Shown: positions 17,268-26,481 of the stretch, piece after piece
How positions within the stretch are numbered: the stretch's first letter is position 1
Layout of the letters: each line of letters opens with the position of its first letter
Translations under genes and position numbers: made by a program
NCBI RefSeq assembly: GCF_003241315.1
Contig: NZ_QFOZ01000003.1
Span: 1 to 64,000 of the forward strand
Source: Lawsonella clevelandensis
Lineage (GTDB): Bacteria > Actinomycetota > Actinomycetes > Mycobacteriales > Mycobacteriaceae
Length of the DNA: 64,000 bases
Direction: 5' to 3'
The notes under the pieces: model-generated
Told to the model about the DNA's origin: nothing
The model's database searches: none
The model's input: the letters and a program-made list of their open reading frames with translations, nothing else

Positions 17268-18833
17268 CTATTTCTTCTTTAGCCAGGGTCGGAAGACACC
17301 TTCAAACGCCATGCCGGCGTTCTCGGTGCGAACGGGGGTAACTGCGACGGGATCGCCAGCTTCAATCATGAGACCGTCGCCAAGGAACATGGCAACATGC
17401 CCATCCCATATAAGGAGATCCCCAGGAAGTGCTTCTTCTACAGGAATCTGCGGATTATTATCCTGATCCCAGGTAGTGCGGCCTATCTCTAGACCAGCTT
17501 GCTGATAGGCCCATTGTGTGAGTCCGCTGCAATCTAAACCAACACCGGGGGTAGTTCCGCCCCACACATAGGGCACGCCTACTTGTGTAAGAGCAGATTT
17601 TATGGCGGTAGCAGCGGTCGCATTGGGAGCGTACACGGTATGCCCATTGGGGAGAGTGATAGGTACTTCTCCATCCGCCGTAACACAGTAACCGTTGGTA
17701 TCGTCGGAAGTATTAGACGTGTGTGCCGATGAAGCAGTGTACCCTGACGCATACTGTGCTCCTGATGCATAGTGTGCACCAATTGAGGTGGCTGCCGGCG
17801 CACCAGTTCCTGCACTGGTTACTGCACCAGCTCCTCCACCAGTTCCGGAATAGGTAGAGCTGGGAGATCCCGTCTGCATACCAGTGGGTCCGGAGTATGT
17901 AGTAGCGGCACCAGCAGAATACGCCACGGATGAGGTGTGGGCCGGTGGAGCCTGTGTTGTTGTGGCATCTGCACGTACATCGGGATCTTGCCCCCAGGCG
18001 ACGTGCTCAGTGAAGGAGTTTCCTCCGAGCTGCACGTCTATGTTCGTGTGACCATGAATCTTTGCTCTGCCTTTAATAGTAGGCAGTGTGGGTGTAAGGG
18101 TGGCGCCGGCAATTTCTGCCATGGAGTGTGGTGAGGGCACTGCAAGAGGTAGTTTAATATCGCTCTTCAGGTAGGCGTCATGGGCCGTTGCGAGAGCTTT
18201 CTGGGTAGGGCCTTGCAGTTCACTCAGTGCCCGCATATAGATGTCAGCTACTTGTTGGCATGCTATCAGAGCTTCTTCGGTAACTTCAATGATGGGGCCA
18301 ATGATGGTCTCTGCCGTAGCGGCAATTGTGTCATTCGCTTCTTTGAGAAATTTAGCGATAACGGCAGCTATTTCGCAGCTGGCTCTTGCGACAATGGCTT
18401 CTGCTTCGCTGGTGGCGGCGGCCAGCTCGGCATGTTTTTCTTCTAGTTCGTCAGAGTGCAGTGCAATAGTTTTAACAGTTTTCTGGGCAGCTTGTGCAGC
18501 GGTTCCCGTCCATGCGGATGCTATTTGGCGAGTGGCACTTCCCACCGCATGCGTAACTGCACCAAAAGCCTTTCCTGTTTGTTGGAGGGCGGAGGTCAAT
18601 CCATGCAGGCCTGTGAGGTCTAATGATGGTACAGCTGGTAAACCAAGCGGTAGCTTGAGATGAGGTGCTTGTTGAATTTGCTGTGACGCACTGGCGCCAG
18701 AGGACGTGGGGGTATAGCTAGCACTAGCCGAAATATGTAGTCCGGTCGCGCTGGTGAGCTCCAAAGACCCAGATGCTCCCATCGTGGCCAGTGTTTGTAT
18801 CATGGGCAGGGCCAGAGTGAGGGGATCTGTCAT
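17268..18833 (-). CDS. NlpC/P60 peptidase with helical type-VII-like N-terminus
   Basis: Predicted peptidoglycan endopeptidase of 521 residues. The C-terminal NlpC/P60 domain (about 405-521) has Cys435 (LDCSGL), His479 (WDGHVAMF) and Glu491 (MIEAGD), the Cys-His-Glu arrangement known for RipA. There is no signal peptide. Residues 80-225 are helical with WTG at 108-110 and YLKSD at 221-225, which fits a YxxxD/E secretion tag. A Gly/Ser/Thr/Ala-rich linker spans about 290-380. Its ATG overlaps the stop of the small upstream gene (ATGA). I infer export by an ESX-type system encoded elsewhere. Confidence 0.75.
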   Translation of the reverse strand: MTDPLTLALPMIQTLATMGASGSLELTSATGLHISASASYTPTSSGASASQQIQQAPHLKLPLGLPAVPSLDLTGLHGLTSALQQTGKAFGAVTHAVGSATRQIASAWTGTAAQAAQKTVKTIALHSDELEEKHAELAAATSEAEAIVARASCEIAAVIAKFLKEANDTIAATAETIIGPIIEVTEEALIACQQVADIYMRALSELQGPTQKALATAHDAYLKSDIKLPLAVPSPHSMAEIAGATLTPTLPTIKGRAKIHGHTNIDVQLGGNSFTEHVAWGQDPDVRADATTTQAPPAHTSSVAYSAGAATTYSGPTGMQTGSPSSTYSGTGGGAGAVTSAGTGAPAATSIGAHYASGAQYASGYTASSAHTSNTSDDTNGYCVTADGEVPITLPNGHTVYAPNATAATAIKSALTQVGVPYVWGGTTPGVGLDCSGLTQWAYQQAGLEIGRTTWDQDNNPQIPVEEALPGDLLIWDGHVAMFLGDGLMIEAGDPVAVTPVRTENAGMAFEGVFRPWLKKK

Positions 18834-19150
18834 AGCAAGCCTTCCTTAGCGATCGTGTCCCTATGTGCTTTTTCAGTGGCAAGGTAGGCAGCGCTAGTGG
18901 CTGCAGAGCGGGCGGCACTGTCCTCTAAATCGGCAACAACTTGTGCAAAACCTGCATTGTGCACCGTGTGTGCAGCCTCATAGGCTAGTGCGAATTCGGT
19001 GGCAATAACCCCCAAAGAGGGGAGGATAATGGCACTAGATGTGGCTTCTAAGAGGCCTTTTTCTGCCGCGAGTTCAGCACCGGTGGCTCCGAGAGCTTTA
19101 CCAAATGCCGAAATTGCGGGGATATTTGCTGAGACATGAGTAAGTGACAT
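18830..19150 (-). CDS. small ESX/EspC-like (DUF2580-type) protein
   Basis: Alanine-rich, wholly helical product of 106 residues, similar in size to EspC/DUF2580 and other ~100-residue type VII substrates. It has no tryptophan, so it is not a classic WXG100 protein. The C-terminal part contains YLATE (residues 89-93), matching the YxxxD/E export motif. The ATG (19148-19150) follows AGAAGGGGAAGC. It is first in an operon with the NlpC/P60 peptidase, whose start overlaps its stop by 4 bases, which suggests a co-secreted partner. Identity is inferred from pattern and context. Confidence 0.55.
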   Translation of the reverse strand: MSLTHVSANIPAISAFGKALGATGAELAAEKGLLEATSSAIILPSLGVIATEFALAYEAAHTVHNAGFAQVVADLEDSAARSAATSAAYLATEKAHRDTIAKEGLL

Positions 19151-19250
19151 GCTTCCCCTTCTTATGAGCGAACGTTAACTAATATGACGTTGCTTCTGTT
19201 ACTGAAGGTTCCATCCCCCAAGAAAATTTCCCCAAAAAAATTTTTGAGAA

Positions 19251-19278
19251 AGTATGCTCTGCCATGTTTTGGCATACT
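19251..19278. promoter_or_regulatory. inverted repeat in espC-like/upp divergent region
   Basis: AGTATGC (19251-19257) and GCATACT (19272-19278) form a 7-bp inverted repeat, nesting a second one (TGCCA / TGGCA). It lies between the divergent minus-strand operon and upp. Possible operator; no regulator can be named. Confidence 0.3.
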
Positions 19279-19345
19279 CCGTCGTGTTCGGTGTTTCGTT
19301 CTGTCAACATCATGAATAGGGGGTAAATGTGCCAAGATAAAAAGC

Positions 19346-19990
19346 ATGGATGTCACGATCATTAATCACCCCTTAGCCCTTGCTCGCCTTACCACTATGC
19401 GCGATGAGCGAAGCACCAATGCCCAGTTCCGCGCTGCCCTGCAAGAATTGGCACAAATGCTGGTGTATGAAGCAGCCCGCGACTTGCCGGTAGAAGATAT
19501 TTCCATTACCACACCGTTAACGCCCACCACTGGGCATCGTCTGCTTCAACCGCCGCTGATTGTTCCCGTTATTCGTGCTGGTTTGGGAATGGTAGACGCG
19601 GCACTATCAATGATTCCCGATGCACAAGTGGGTTTTGTGGGTATGGCTCGTGACGAGGAAACCCACCAGCCTGTTCCTTATCTGGAAGCCCTCCCCGATG
19701 ACCTTTCACAGCAAAATGTCTTCGTTATTGACCCAATGCTGGCGACGGGCGGCTCTATGTTGCACACCTTAAAACTTATCGTCGACCGTGGGGCACGGGA
19801 TATTACGGCTGTTTGTATGGTGTCTGCTCCGCAGGGTGTTAAGGCGTTGGAGGAGTCTGGATTGCCGGTACGGTTGGTGACGGCTGCTCTCGATGATGGT
19901 TTGAACGAGGATGCGTATATTGTGCCGGGATTAGGCGATGCTGGGGATCGTCTCTATGGACCTCGGTATGATGACGCCACTTCTCGCTAG
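19346..19990 (+). CDS. upp: uracil phosphoribosyltransferase
   Basis: Salvages uracil to UMP with PRPP. The 214-residue product (family 208-215) starts MDVTIINHPLALARLTTMRD, as in other actinobacterial Upp. The PRPP loop is in VFVIDPMLATGGSMLHTL (about residues 127-144), and the C-terminal uracil site includes PGLGDAGDRLYG. ATG at 19346 without a strong ribosome site, possibly leaderless. The neighbourhood with an Rv3311-like gene is as in mycobacteria. Confidence 0.94.
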   Translation: MDVTIINHPLALARLTTMRDERSTNAQFRAALQELAQMLVYEAARDLPVEDISITTPLTPTTGHRLLQPPLIVPVIRAGLGMVDAALSMIPDAQVGFVGMARDEETHQPVPYLEALPDDLSQQNVFVIDPMLATGGSMLHTLKLIVDRGARDITAVCMVSAPQGVKALEESGLPVRLVTAALDDGLNEDAYIVPGLGDAGDRLYGPRYDDATSR

Positions 19991-20159
19991 GTAGTATTTT
20001 TAACTCTTCCGTCATCTTCTTGTAAAAACTCTTAATGTACTTAAAAATATGTTTTGACGTGCTATTTTTAGTATTTTTTTGAGGATTTATACGGTGTTGT
20101 GAAAAAAGAAGATAAGGGGGGATTTTGTATTACCAAAAATAGGAGTAGGTTTTTCACAC

Positions 20160-22130
20160 GTGAACCAATCTTCGCCAGAAGACGGCCGCGATAGCCGTAA
20201 ACTCGGAGAACGTATGCGGGACTGGTGGCTTTCTGATGCTGATCAGCAGCCCGCCACGCTCCAAGGTCCGCACGGTCGTGTTATCCACGATGCACACCGT
20301 CATCCGTGGTACAAAGTCATGTGCCTATCGGGTCTCGACTACTTCTCCACTCTCGGTTATCAGCCCGGTATTGCTGCCTTGGCGGCGGGTACCTTGGCGC
20401 CGTTCGCCACTATCGTATTGGTACTCCTCACTGTTTTTGGTGCCTTGCCTATCTACCGGCGTGTCGCGAAAGAATCCCCCTATGGTGCTGGTTCCATCGG
20501 CATGCTTGAGTGGCTACTCCCTAAGTGGGGCGGCAAGATTCTCGTTCTTGTCCTTCTTGGCTTCGCCGCAACGGACTACCTCATCACCATGACGCTGTCC
20601 TCGGCTGACGCAACAGCGCACGTTATCGAGAACCCCTATACGCCGGCATGTTTTGAAGGACAGAATGTCCCCATCACCATTTTTATGCTGGTTGTTCTTA
20701 CCTGCGTGTTCCTCCGCGGGTTCGGAGAAGCCATCAACCTGTCGGTAATACTGGTATCCGTCTTCCTGGTTCTCAATCTTGTCGTGGTGGGTGATGGTCT
20801 GTATGTTCTTATCACGCACCCCCACTATGTAACCGATTGGCACACAGCTTTATTAGCCCAGCACAGTAATCCGTGGGTGATGTTGGGTATCTCCCTTATC
20901 GTGTTCCCGAAGCTGGCTCTTGGCCTGTCTGGTTTTGAAACCGGCGTCGCTGTTATGCCGCAGATTAAAGGTGGCGAGGGCACCCAGCAGGAACGTCTTA
21001 ACAATCGTATTAAGGGTGTCCGTCGCATGATGACGGTAGCGGCTCTCACGATGTGTACGTTCCTCATTGCGTCGTCCATCATTACTACTACTCTTATCCC
21101 TGCAGAAGCGCTGCAGGAGGGTGGAGAAGCTAACGGGCGCGCATTGGCCTATATTGCCCACCACTATATGGGCAACGGTATGGGAACGGTCTACGACATT
21201 GCTACCATTCTCATTCTCTGGTTCGCTGGGGCGTCTGCAATGGCCGGCATGTTGAACTTGGTGCCGCGCTACTTGCCTCGTTTCGGTATGGCACCCGAGT
21301 GGGCGGCACACACTCGTCCGCTGGCTATGGTGTTCGGCTTCGTCGCCATTTTTGTCACCATTCTTTTCAAGGCTGACGTTGACCACCAGGGTTCCGCTTA
21401 TGCCACCGGTGTTCTGGTACTTATCACTTCTGCGGGCTATGCGGTGGCCCTATCAGCGTGGAAGAACAAAGAGTGGGGTAAGTTTGTCGGGTTCACGATT
21501 ACGACGTGTGTCTTCGTCTACACAACCATTGTGAATATCGTGGAACGCCCCGAAGGTGTCCAGATTGCGGCCGTCTTTATTGCTGCTATTCTGGGTGTTT
21601 CTTTCGCATCCCGTATTCACCGTGCCTATGAGCTACGTGTACAGGACATTGTTTTCGATAAGGATGCTCAGCAGGTTCTGAAAGCCGCGAAACGGCGTGA
21701 CCGCCTTGTCATCGTGGCGCATGATCCAGAGACTTTTGCACAGGATGAATATGTTATTAAGGAGCGTATTCAGCGGCGTCTTACCAATATTGAGGACGAC
21801 GTACCAATTGTCTTCTTGGAAGTGAATGTGAAGGATGCGTCAGACTTCGACACAGTCCTTGAAGTTCATGGCCGTATGCGCGGTAAACACCGCGTGCTGT
21901 GGGTAGATGCGCCAGGTGTGCCCAATGCTATCGCTGCAGTTCTGCTCTACATCCGAGATGTTACTGGTGTTGTCCCGGACGCATATTTCGAGTGGGCCAA
22001 TATTAGCCCCACTCGGTCGCTTGGTCGCTTCCTCTTCTGGGGACAGGGTGAGGTTGCGTCCGTTACTCACGAAGTATTGCGGCGAGCCGAGCCTAATCGT
22101 GACCGGCGCCCCCATATTCACGTCGGCTAG
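20160..22130 (+). CDS. APC-superfamily permease with soluble C-terminal domain
   Basis: Membrane transporter of 656 residues. After a 45-residue hydrophilic N-terminus it has about 12 hydrophobic segments to about residue 490, with the APC-like first-helix break around SGLDYFSTLGYQPGIAALAAG. The last ~155 residues (from about RAYELRVQDIVF) form a soluble α/β domain. The overall plan recalls APC permeases with cytosolic regulatory tails, including potassium importers of the KimA/KUP type, but no selectivity motif lets me assign K+ or amino acids. GTG start at 20160. It appears monocistronic. Confidence 0.75.
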   Translation: MNQSSPEDGRDSRKLGERMRDWWLSDADQQPATLQGPHGRVIHDAHRHPWYKVMCLSGLDYFSTLGYQPGIAALAAGTLAPFATIVLVLLTVFGALPIYRRVAKESPYGAGSIGMLEWLLPKWGGKILVLVLLGFAATDYLITMTLSSADATAHVIENPYTPACFEGQNVPITIFMLVVLTCVFLRGFGEAINLSVILVSVFLVLNLVVVGDGLYVLITHPHYVTDWHTALLAQHSNPWVMLGISLIVFPKLALGLSGFETGVAVMPQIKGGEGTQQERLNNRIKGVRRMMTVAALTMCTFLIASSIITTTLIPAEALQEGGEANGRALAYIAHHYMGNGMGTVYDIATILILWFAGASAMAGMLNLVPRYLPRFGMAPEWAAHTRPLAMVFGFVAIFVTILFKADVDHQGSAYATGVLVLITSAGYAVALSAWKNKEWGKFVGFTITTCVFVYTTIVNIVERPEGVQIAAVFIAAILGVSFASRIHRAYELRVQDIVFDKDAQQVLKAAKRRDRLVIVAHDPETFAQDEYVIKERIQRRLTNIEDDVPIVFLEVNVKDASDFDTVLEVHGRMRGKHRVLWVDAPGVPNAIAAVLLYIRDVTGVVPDAYFEWANISPTRSLGRFLFWGQGEVASVTHEVLRRAEPNRDRRPHIHVG

Positions 22131-22143
22131 TAGTTACGCGTGT

Positions 22144-22653
22144 TTAACGCTGCGCTGGCCGGCAACTGCGCATGCGTAGCTCACGTACATACTGTGCAGG
22201 TGCCCCCGCTTCCTCTGCAGCGTCAGCGATCATTGCAAGGTATTGGGCGCTGGGAAGTCCGCCTTCATAGGCGTCCATGACATAAAACCAGACGAGTTCA
22301 GATTTTTCTTGAACGGCGCTATCTTGTCCGTCATAAAGGCTGAAGCCATGTGGGGTGGTAATTCGAGCCGTCACACGGGTTTTTATTTTCCGGTGAATAT
22401 CTTGGTCGTAGGCTTCCCACTTATCTAGGCGTCTTTCGTCGCGCGTGGGAACATCGTAGAGTGCAACGAAGACGCGGCTGGTGGGGTCTTCGACAACTGT
22501 GGCAAGGGCGCCTTCCCAGCATGAGACGTCTTCTCCGGCAAATGTTAGCCTCCACCCTTCAAGCCAGGCGGTGCCGGCTAGCGGCGAGTGAGGAGCGTGG
22601 CGCAGCATGAGTGCGGGTGCCATGTTCGTTCCGTAGGCGGCATAGAGAGACAT
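22144..22653 (-). CDS. gamma-glutamylcyclotransferase-like protein
   Basis: The 169-residue product has the AIG2/GGCT-like β-barrel signature YAAYGTNM at residues 4-11, equivalent to the substrate-binding YGSN loop. An acidic residue in LDKWEAYD (about 76-83) is a candidate catalytic Glu. Such enzymes cyclise γ-glutamyl groups to 5-oxoproline, but bacterial members are mostly untested. Start ATG at 22651-22653. It converges with the APC permease with only 13 bp between the stops. Confidence 0.75.
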   Translation of the reverse strand: MSLYAAYGTNMAPALMLRHAPHSPLAGTAWLEGWRLTFAGEDVSCWEGALATVVEDPTSRVFVALYDVPTRDERRLDKWEAYDQDIHRKIKTRVTARITTPHGFSLYDGQDSAVQEKSELVWFYVMDAYEGGLPSAQYLAMIADAAEEAGAPAQYVRELRMRSCRPAQR

Positions 22654-22747
22654 ATTTTGAGAATATCGCGGTGACGGCCCTTGTGCTACCCCTTTTACGG
22701 GATTGCAGAAGGGGTTACAACATTATTAATAAAGTTTTCAATATCTA

Positions 22748-22799
22748 TAAAGGCTGTGTGCGGTTGAAGGGGGATAACCTCAACCGCACACAGCCTTTA
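22748..22799 (-). terminator. 19-bp-stem terminator after glpK
   Basis: TAAAGGCTGTGTGCGGTTG (22748-22766) pairs perfectly with 22781-22799 over a 14-nt loop. On the minus strand it begins 31 bp after the glpK stop and is followed by TATAGATATT. Confidence 0.85.
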
Positions 22800-22830
22800 C
22801 TTCTATGCTGGTTGCATAGAAAAGCAATGA

Positions 22831-24351
22831 TTAAGCCCAATTAAGGGAGCGTTCCACTGCCTTATTCCAGTTGTGGAAGAGTTCTTCACGGGTCTTCTGA
22901 TCCATGTGAGGAGTCCACATATCACTGGGGATCCAGTTGGCGCGGATCTCATCGGTAGAACTCCAGAAGTCAACGGCTAGACCAGCCGCGTAGGCAGTTC
23001 CCAGTGAAGCATTCTCACGGAGCTCACCACGGACAACAGGGCAATTAAGCATGTCGGCCTGGAACTGCATAAGCAGCTTATTCTCTGTCATACCACCGTC
23101 AACCTTAACGGTCTTCAGCTGGACATCAGCCTGCTTGCGCATGGCTTCGGCAACCTCACGAGTCTGGTAGGCGGTTGCCTCCAGGGCGGCACGAGCAATG
23201 TGATTACGGTTAGCGAAACGAGTGAGGCCAACGATGGTGCCGCGGGCGTCCTCACGCCAACGAGGGGCCATAATGCCGGAGAATGCAGGAACGAAGTAGA
23301 CACCGCCGTTATCCTCAACTTCTGCAGCCAGAGCTTCAATATCGTCAGAGGAGTTAAAGAAGCCCATATTGTCGCGCAGCCAGCGAACTGCCAGACCAGT
23401 GACGGCAATGGAGCCTTCTAGTGCGTAGACGGGTTCTTCATCGGCAAGACGATAGAAGACGGTAGAGATAAGTCCATCGGCAGGCTTGGCGGGCTCTGCG
23501 CCTACGTTGAGGAGGAGGCTGTTGCCGGTGCCGTAGGAGATCTTTGCTTCGCCGGGGGCAAGGCAGGCCTGGCCGAAAGCAGCTGCCTGCTGGTCTCCGA
23601 GAATACCGGAGATAGCAACTCCCGGTAGCGGGCCGCGGCGGCGTACGTGGCCGTAAACCTCGGAGGAGGAACGAATACGGGGGAGAATACTCTTCGGAAT
23701 ATCGAATGCAGCGAGGAGTTCGTCATCCCACTGGCAGGTGTTGATATTCATGAGCATGGTGCGGGAAGCATTGGATACGTCGGTGACGTGCTTGGCGGGG
23801 CCGTCAACGGATCCCTGTGCGCCACCGGTGAGGTTCCAGATGAGCCACGTGTCCATGGTACCGAAGAGGAGTTTTCCTTCATCGGCTAGTTTGCGGGCGC
23901 CCTCAACATTGTCGAGCATCCACTTAATACGGGGGGCGGCGAAGTAGATAGTGGGGGGAAGACCGGTGATTTCGCGGATACGGTCCTCGCCAACCTTTTC
24001 AACGACTTCGTCAAGGCAATCATGGGAGCGGGTATCCTGCCACACTATGGCATTACAGATGGGCAGACCGGTAGTTTTATCCCAGAGTACGGCAGTCTCG
24101 CGCTGGTTTGTAATACCGAGTGCTGCAACGTCATTGGAAGTAATTTCCATGACGGCGAGAACTTCCGCAAGGGTGAGACGGGCGTTCTTCCAGATCTCCA
24201 TAGGATCGTGTTCAACGTATCCGGGGGCGGGGAGAATCTGGCGGTGGTCACGCTCGGTGGTGGCCATTAGATTTCCATCGTGATCGAAGACAGAGCAGTG
24301 TGTGAAAACAGTGTCTTGATCAAGGGCAATAACATAGCGAGAGCTAGGCAT
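22831..24351 (-). CDS. glpK: glycerol kinase with altered phosphate-1 loop
   Basis: FGGY-family kinase of 506 residues (E. coli GlpK 502), phosphorylating glycerol to sn-glycerol-3-phosphate. The ATG at 24349-24351 follows AAGGAGC; an in-frame start at 24426 has no ribosome site. Most landmarks are intact: GITNQRET, NAIVWQDTR, GILGDQQAAAFGQ, SYGTGNS. The N-terminal ATP-phosphate loop, normally ALDQGTTSSR, reads ALDQDTVFTH at residues 9-18, losing the Gly and the Arg (see findings). No glpF or glpD is adjacent. It may be a divergent kinase or an impaired one. Confidence 0.85.
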   Translation of the reverse strand: MPSSRYVIALDQDTVFTHCSVFDHDGNLMATTERDHRQILPAPGYVEHDPMEIWKNARLTLAEVLAVMEITSNDVAALGITNQRETAVLWDKTTGLPICNAIVWQDTRSHDCLDEVVEKVGEDRIREITGLPPTIYFAAPRIKWMLDNVEGARKLADEGKLLFGTMDTWLIWNLTGGAQGSVDGPAKHVTDVSNASRTMLMNINTCQWDDELLAAFDIPKSILPRIRSSSEVYGHVRRRGPLPGVAISGILGDQQAAAFGQACLAPGEAKISYGTGNSLLLNVGAEPAKPADGLISTVFYRLADEEPVYALEGSIAVTGLAVRWLRDNMGFFNSSDDIEALAAEVEDNGGVYFVPAFSGIMAPRWREDARGTIVGLTRFANRNHIARAALEATAYQTREVAEAMRKQADVQLKTVKVDGGMTENKLLMQFQADMLNCPVVRGELRENASLGTAYAAGLAVDFWSSTDEIRANWIPSDMWTPHMDQKTREELFHNWNKAVERSLNWA

Positions 24352-24556
24352 GTAATGCTCCTTTTCGGCATCAGAGTTATTCCAAATATACCGAAAGTAG
24401 CCTCCTTCGCGGGTGTATGAAAGCAACCTAAAAAGAGCATTTCGACCGCTGTTTTTGTGGCATTTATGCAGGTAACAACGGTGTTATTAGGCAGTTAAAG
24501 GAGTTTCTACAAGGGGCAAAGGTTGCCACATCGGAAAGAAATAAGCGCAGAACTAC

Positions 24557-26350
24557 TTATTCACCATTATCCTGGAGAATCTTACACATGGCCGTTCCGG
24601 GGGTAACCGGAGTTCCCGGCTCCACAGAAAGCTGTGTGATAGTGCCCGACTGATGAGCCAGAACAGGATTCTCCATTTTCATAGCTTCAAGGACAATAAC
24701 TAGATCGCCTTCTTTAACGACCTGTCCTTCTTCCACTGCCACCTTAACAACAGTGCCCTGCATAGGGGCGATAATAGTGTCGCCCGATGCAGAAGAACCA
24801 GCGTTGGAAGCGAAAGTACGGGGACGCGGTTTACGAACCTTAGCAGGACGAGAACCACGCACAACAAAATCGGCGGGAAGGCTTACTTCCATGCGCTTGC
24901 CGTCAACTTCAACAACAACAATTCGATTGGGGAGACGCTCCATCTGGGGTGCATCCGGATCCTCAACAGCAGCGTCAAAGGGATTCTTCCACTCGTTTTC
25001 AATCCACTTCGTGAAAACGTTGAAGCCATTACTATCTCCCACAAAATCTGGGTTGGAGACAATATGACGATGGAAATCGAGAGTCGTTGCTAAACCCTCA
25101 ATATGGTACTCAGACAAGGCACGCCGGGCACGGGCAAGAGCATTCTCACGAGTCTCGCCCCACATGATGAGCTTTGCCAGCATGGAGTCGAACTCGCCGC
25201 CCACAATATCGCCTTCGCGGACACCAGAATCGACGCGCACGCCCGGGCCAGTAGGCTCTTCATAGCGGATAACAGTGCCGGGGGCAGGGAGGAAGTTGCG
25301 GCCTGGATCTTCACCATTAATACGGAACTCAAAAGCGTGACCCACCGGAGTTGGATCCTCTTTAATGTCGAGTTCTTTACCTTCCGCAATGGCGAACTGG
25401 CGCAGCACAAGATCAAGATTGGTAGTTTCTTCGGTGACGGGGTGCTCCACCTGTAGACGAGTGTTGACCTCGAGGAAAGAAATAGTGTCACCCTGCACCA
25501 TGTATTCAACAGTGCCGGCCCCGTAGTAGCCTGACTCGCGGCAAATAGCGCGGGCGGAGGAACGGATTCTCTCTTCCTGCTCCGCGGTGAGGAAAGGTGC
25601 GGGGGCTTCTTCAACAAGCTTCTGGAAACGACGCTGTAGAGTGCAGTCACGCGTGCCAACGACAATCACGTTGCCGTGTTGGTCGGCAAGAACCTGTGCT
25701 TCAACGTGGCGGGCATGGTCGAGGTATTGCTCCACGAAGCATTCACCGCGTCCAAAAGCGGCAGTTGCCTCGCGGGTAGCGGAGTCGAAGAGCTCCGGGA
25801 TTTCCTCGATGGTGTGGGCAACTTTCATACCGCGTCCACCGCCACCAAAAGCGGCCTTAATAGCAATGGGGCAGCCATACTTTTTAGCGAAAGCAACAAC
25901 CTCGTTGGCGTCTTTGACGGGGTTCTTAGTGCCGGCTGCCATAGGGGCGTTAGCGCGCTCTGCAATATGGCGGGCGGTCACCTTGTCACCCAGATCACGG
26001 ATAGCCTCTGGCGGTGGGCCTATCCAGATGTAGCCGGCGTCAATAACTGCCTGCGCAAAATCAGCATTTTCAGAGAGGAAGCCATAGCCGGGGTGAATAG
26101 CGTTAGCCCCTGTGGCAGCTGCAGCCTTGAGGAGCTTCTCCACATTGAGGTAGGTTTCAGCGCCGGTGGATCCGTGCAGAGCGATAGCCTCGTCAGCGAG
26201 GGAGACGAAAGGGGCATCAGCATCGGGATCTGCATAGACGGCCACACTGGGGATACCAGCATCGCGGGCACCTCGGATAACGCGGACGGCGATTTCGCCG
26301 CGGTTCGCAACGAGTACTTTCTCTATTGTGGCTGTTGCGGTAGCGGACAA
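24557..26350 (-). CDS. accBC: acyl-CoA carboxylase alpha subunit (biotin carboxylase + BCCP)
   Basis: Carries out ATP-dependent carboxylation of biotin for acetyl/acyl-CoA carboxylases that feed fatty and mycolic acid synthesis. The 597-residue product has a biotin carboxylase domain (about 8-455; ATP loop AFGGGGRGMKV, catalytic FLEVNTRLQVEHPVTE) and a C-terminal biotinyl domain with the biotin lysine Lys558 in EAMKMEN. The only suitable start is a TTG at 26348-26350 behind AGGAGAG. The partner β and ε genes are at 29.0-31.7 kb and birA just beyond. It is the AccA3/AccBC type. Confidence 0.94.
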   Translation of the reverse strand: MSATATATIEKVLVANRGEIAVRVIRGARDAGIPSVAVYADPDADAPFVSLADEAIALHGSTGAETYLNVEKLLKAAAATGANAIHPGYGFLSENADFAQAVIDAGYIWIGPPPEAIRDLGDKVTARHIAERANAPMAAGTKNPVKDANEVVAFAKKYGCPIAIKAAFGGGGRGMKVAHTIEEIPELFDSATREATAAFGRGECFVEQYLDHARHVEAQVLADQHGNVIVVGTRDCTLQRRFQKLVEEAPAPFLTAEQEERIRSSARAICRESGYYGAGTVEYMVQGDTISFLEVNTRLQVEHPVTEETTNLDLVLRQFAIAEGKELDIKEDPTPVGHAFEFRINGEDPGRNFLPAPGTVIRYEEPTGPGVRVDSGVREGDIVGGEFDSMLAKLIMWGETRENALARARRALSEYHIEGLATTLDFHRHIVSNPDFVGDSNGFNVFTKWIENEWKNPFDAAVEDPDAPQMERLPNRIVVVEVDGKRMEVSLPADFVVRGSRPAKVRKPRPRTFASNAGSSASGDTIIAPMQGTVVKVAVEEGQVVKEGDLVIVLEAMKMENPVLAHQSGTITQLSVEPGTPVTPGTAMCKILQDNGE

Positions 26351-26481
26351 TATTCTCTCCTGTAGTGTGTTTCCAACAGACTGTTTATACCGGGTAAAAC
26401 CTCACTCAAAGTCTACGCTTTTCTGTGAGTTTCATTGTGTAAGAACTAGGCACAAACTGGGGTTTACACAGTTGTATGTCG

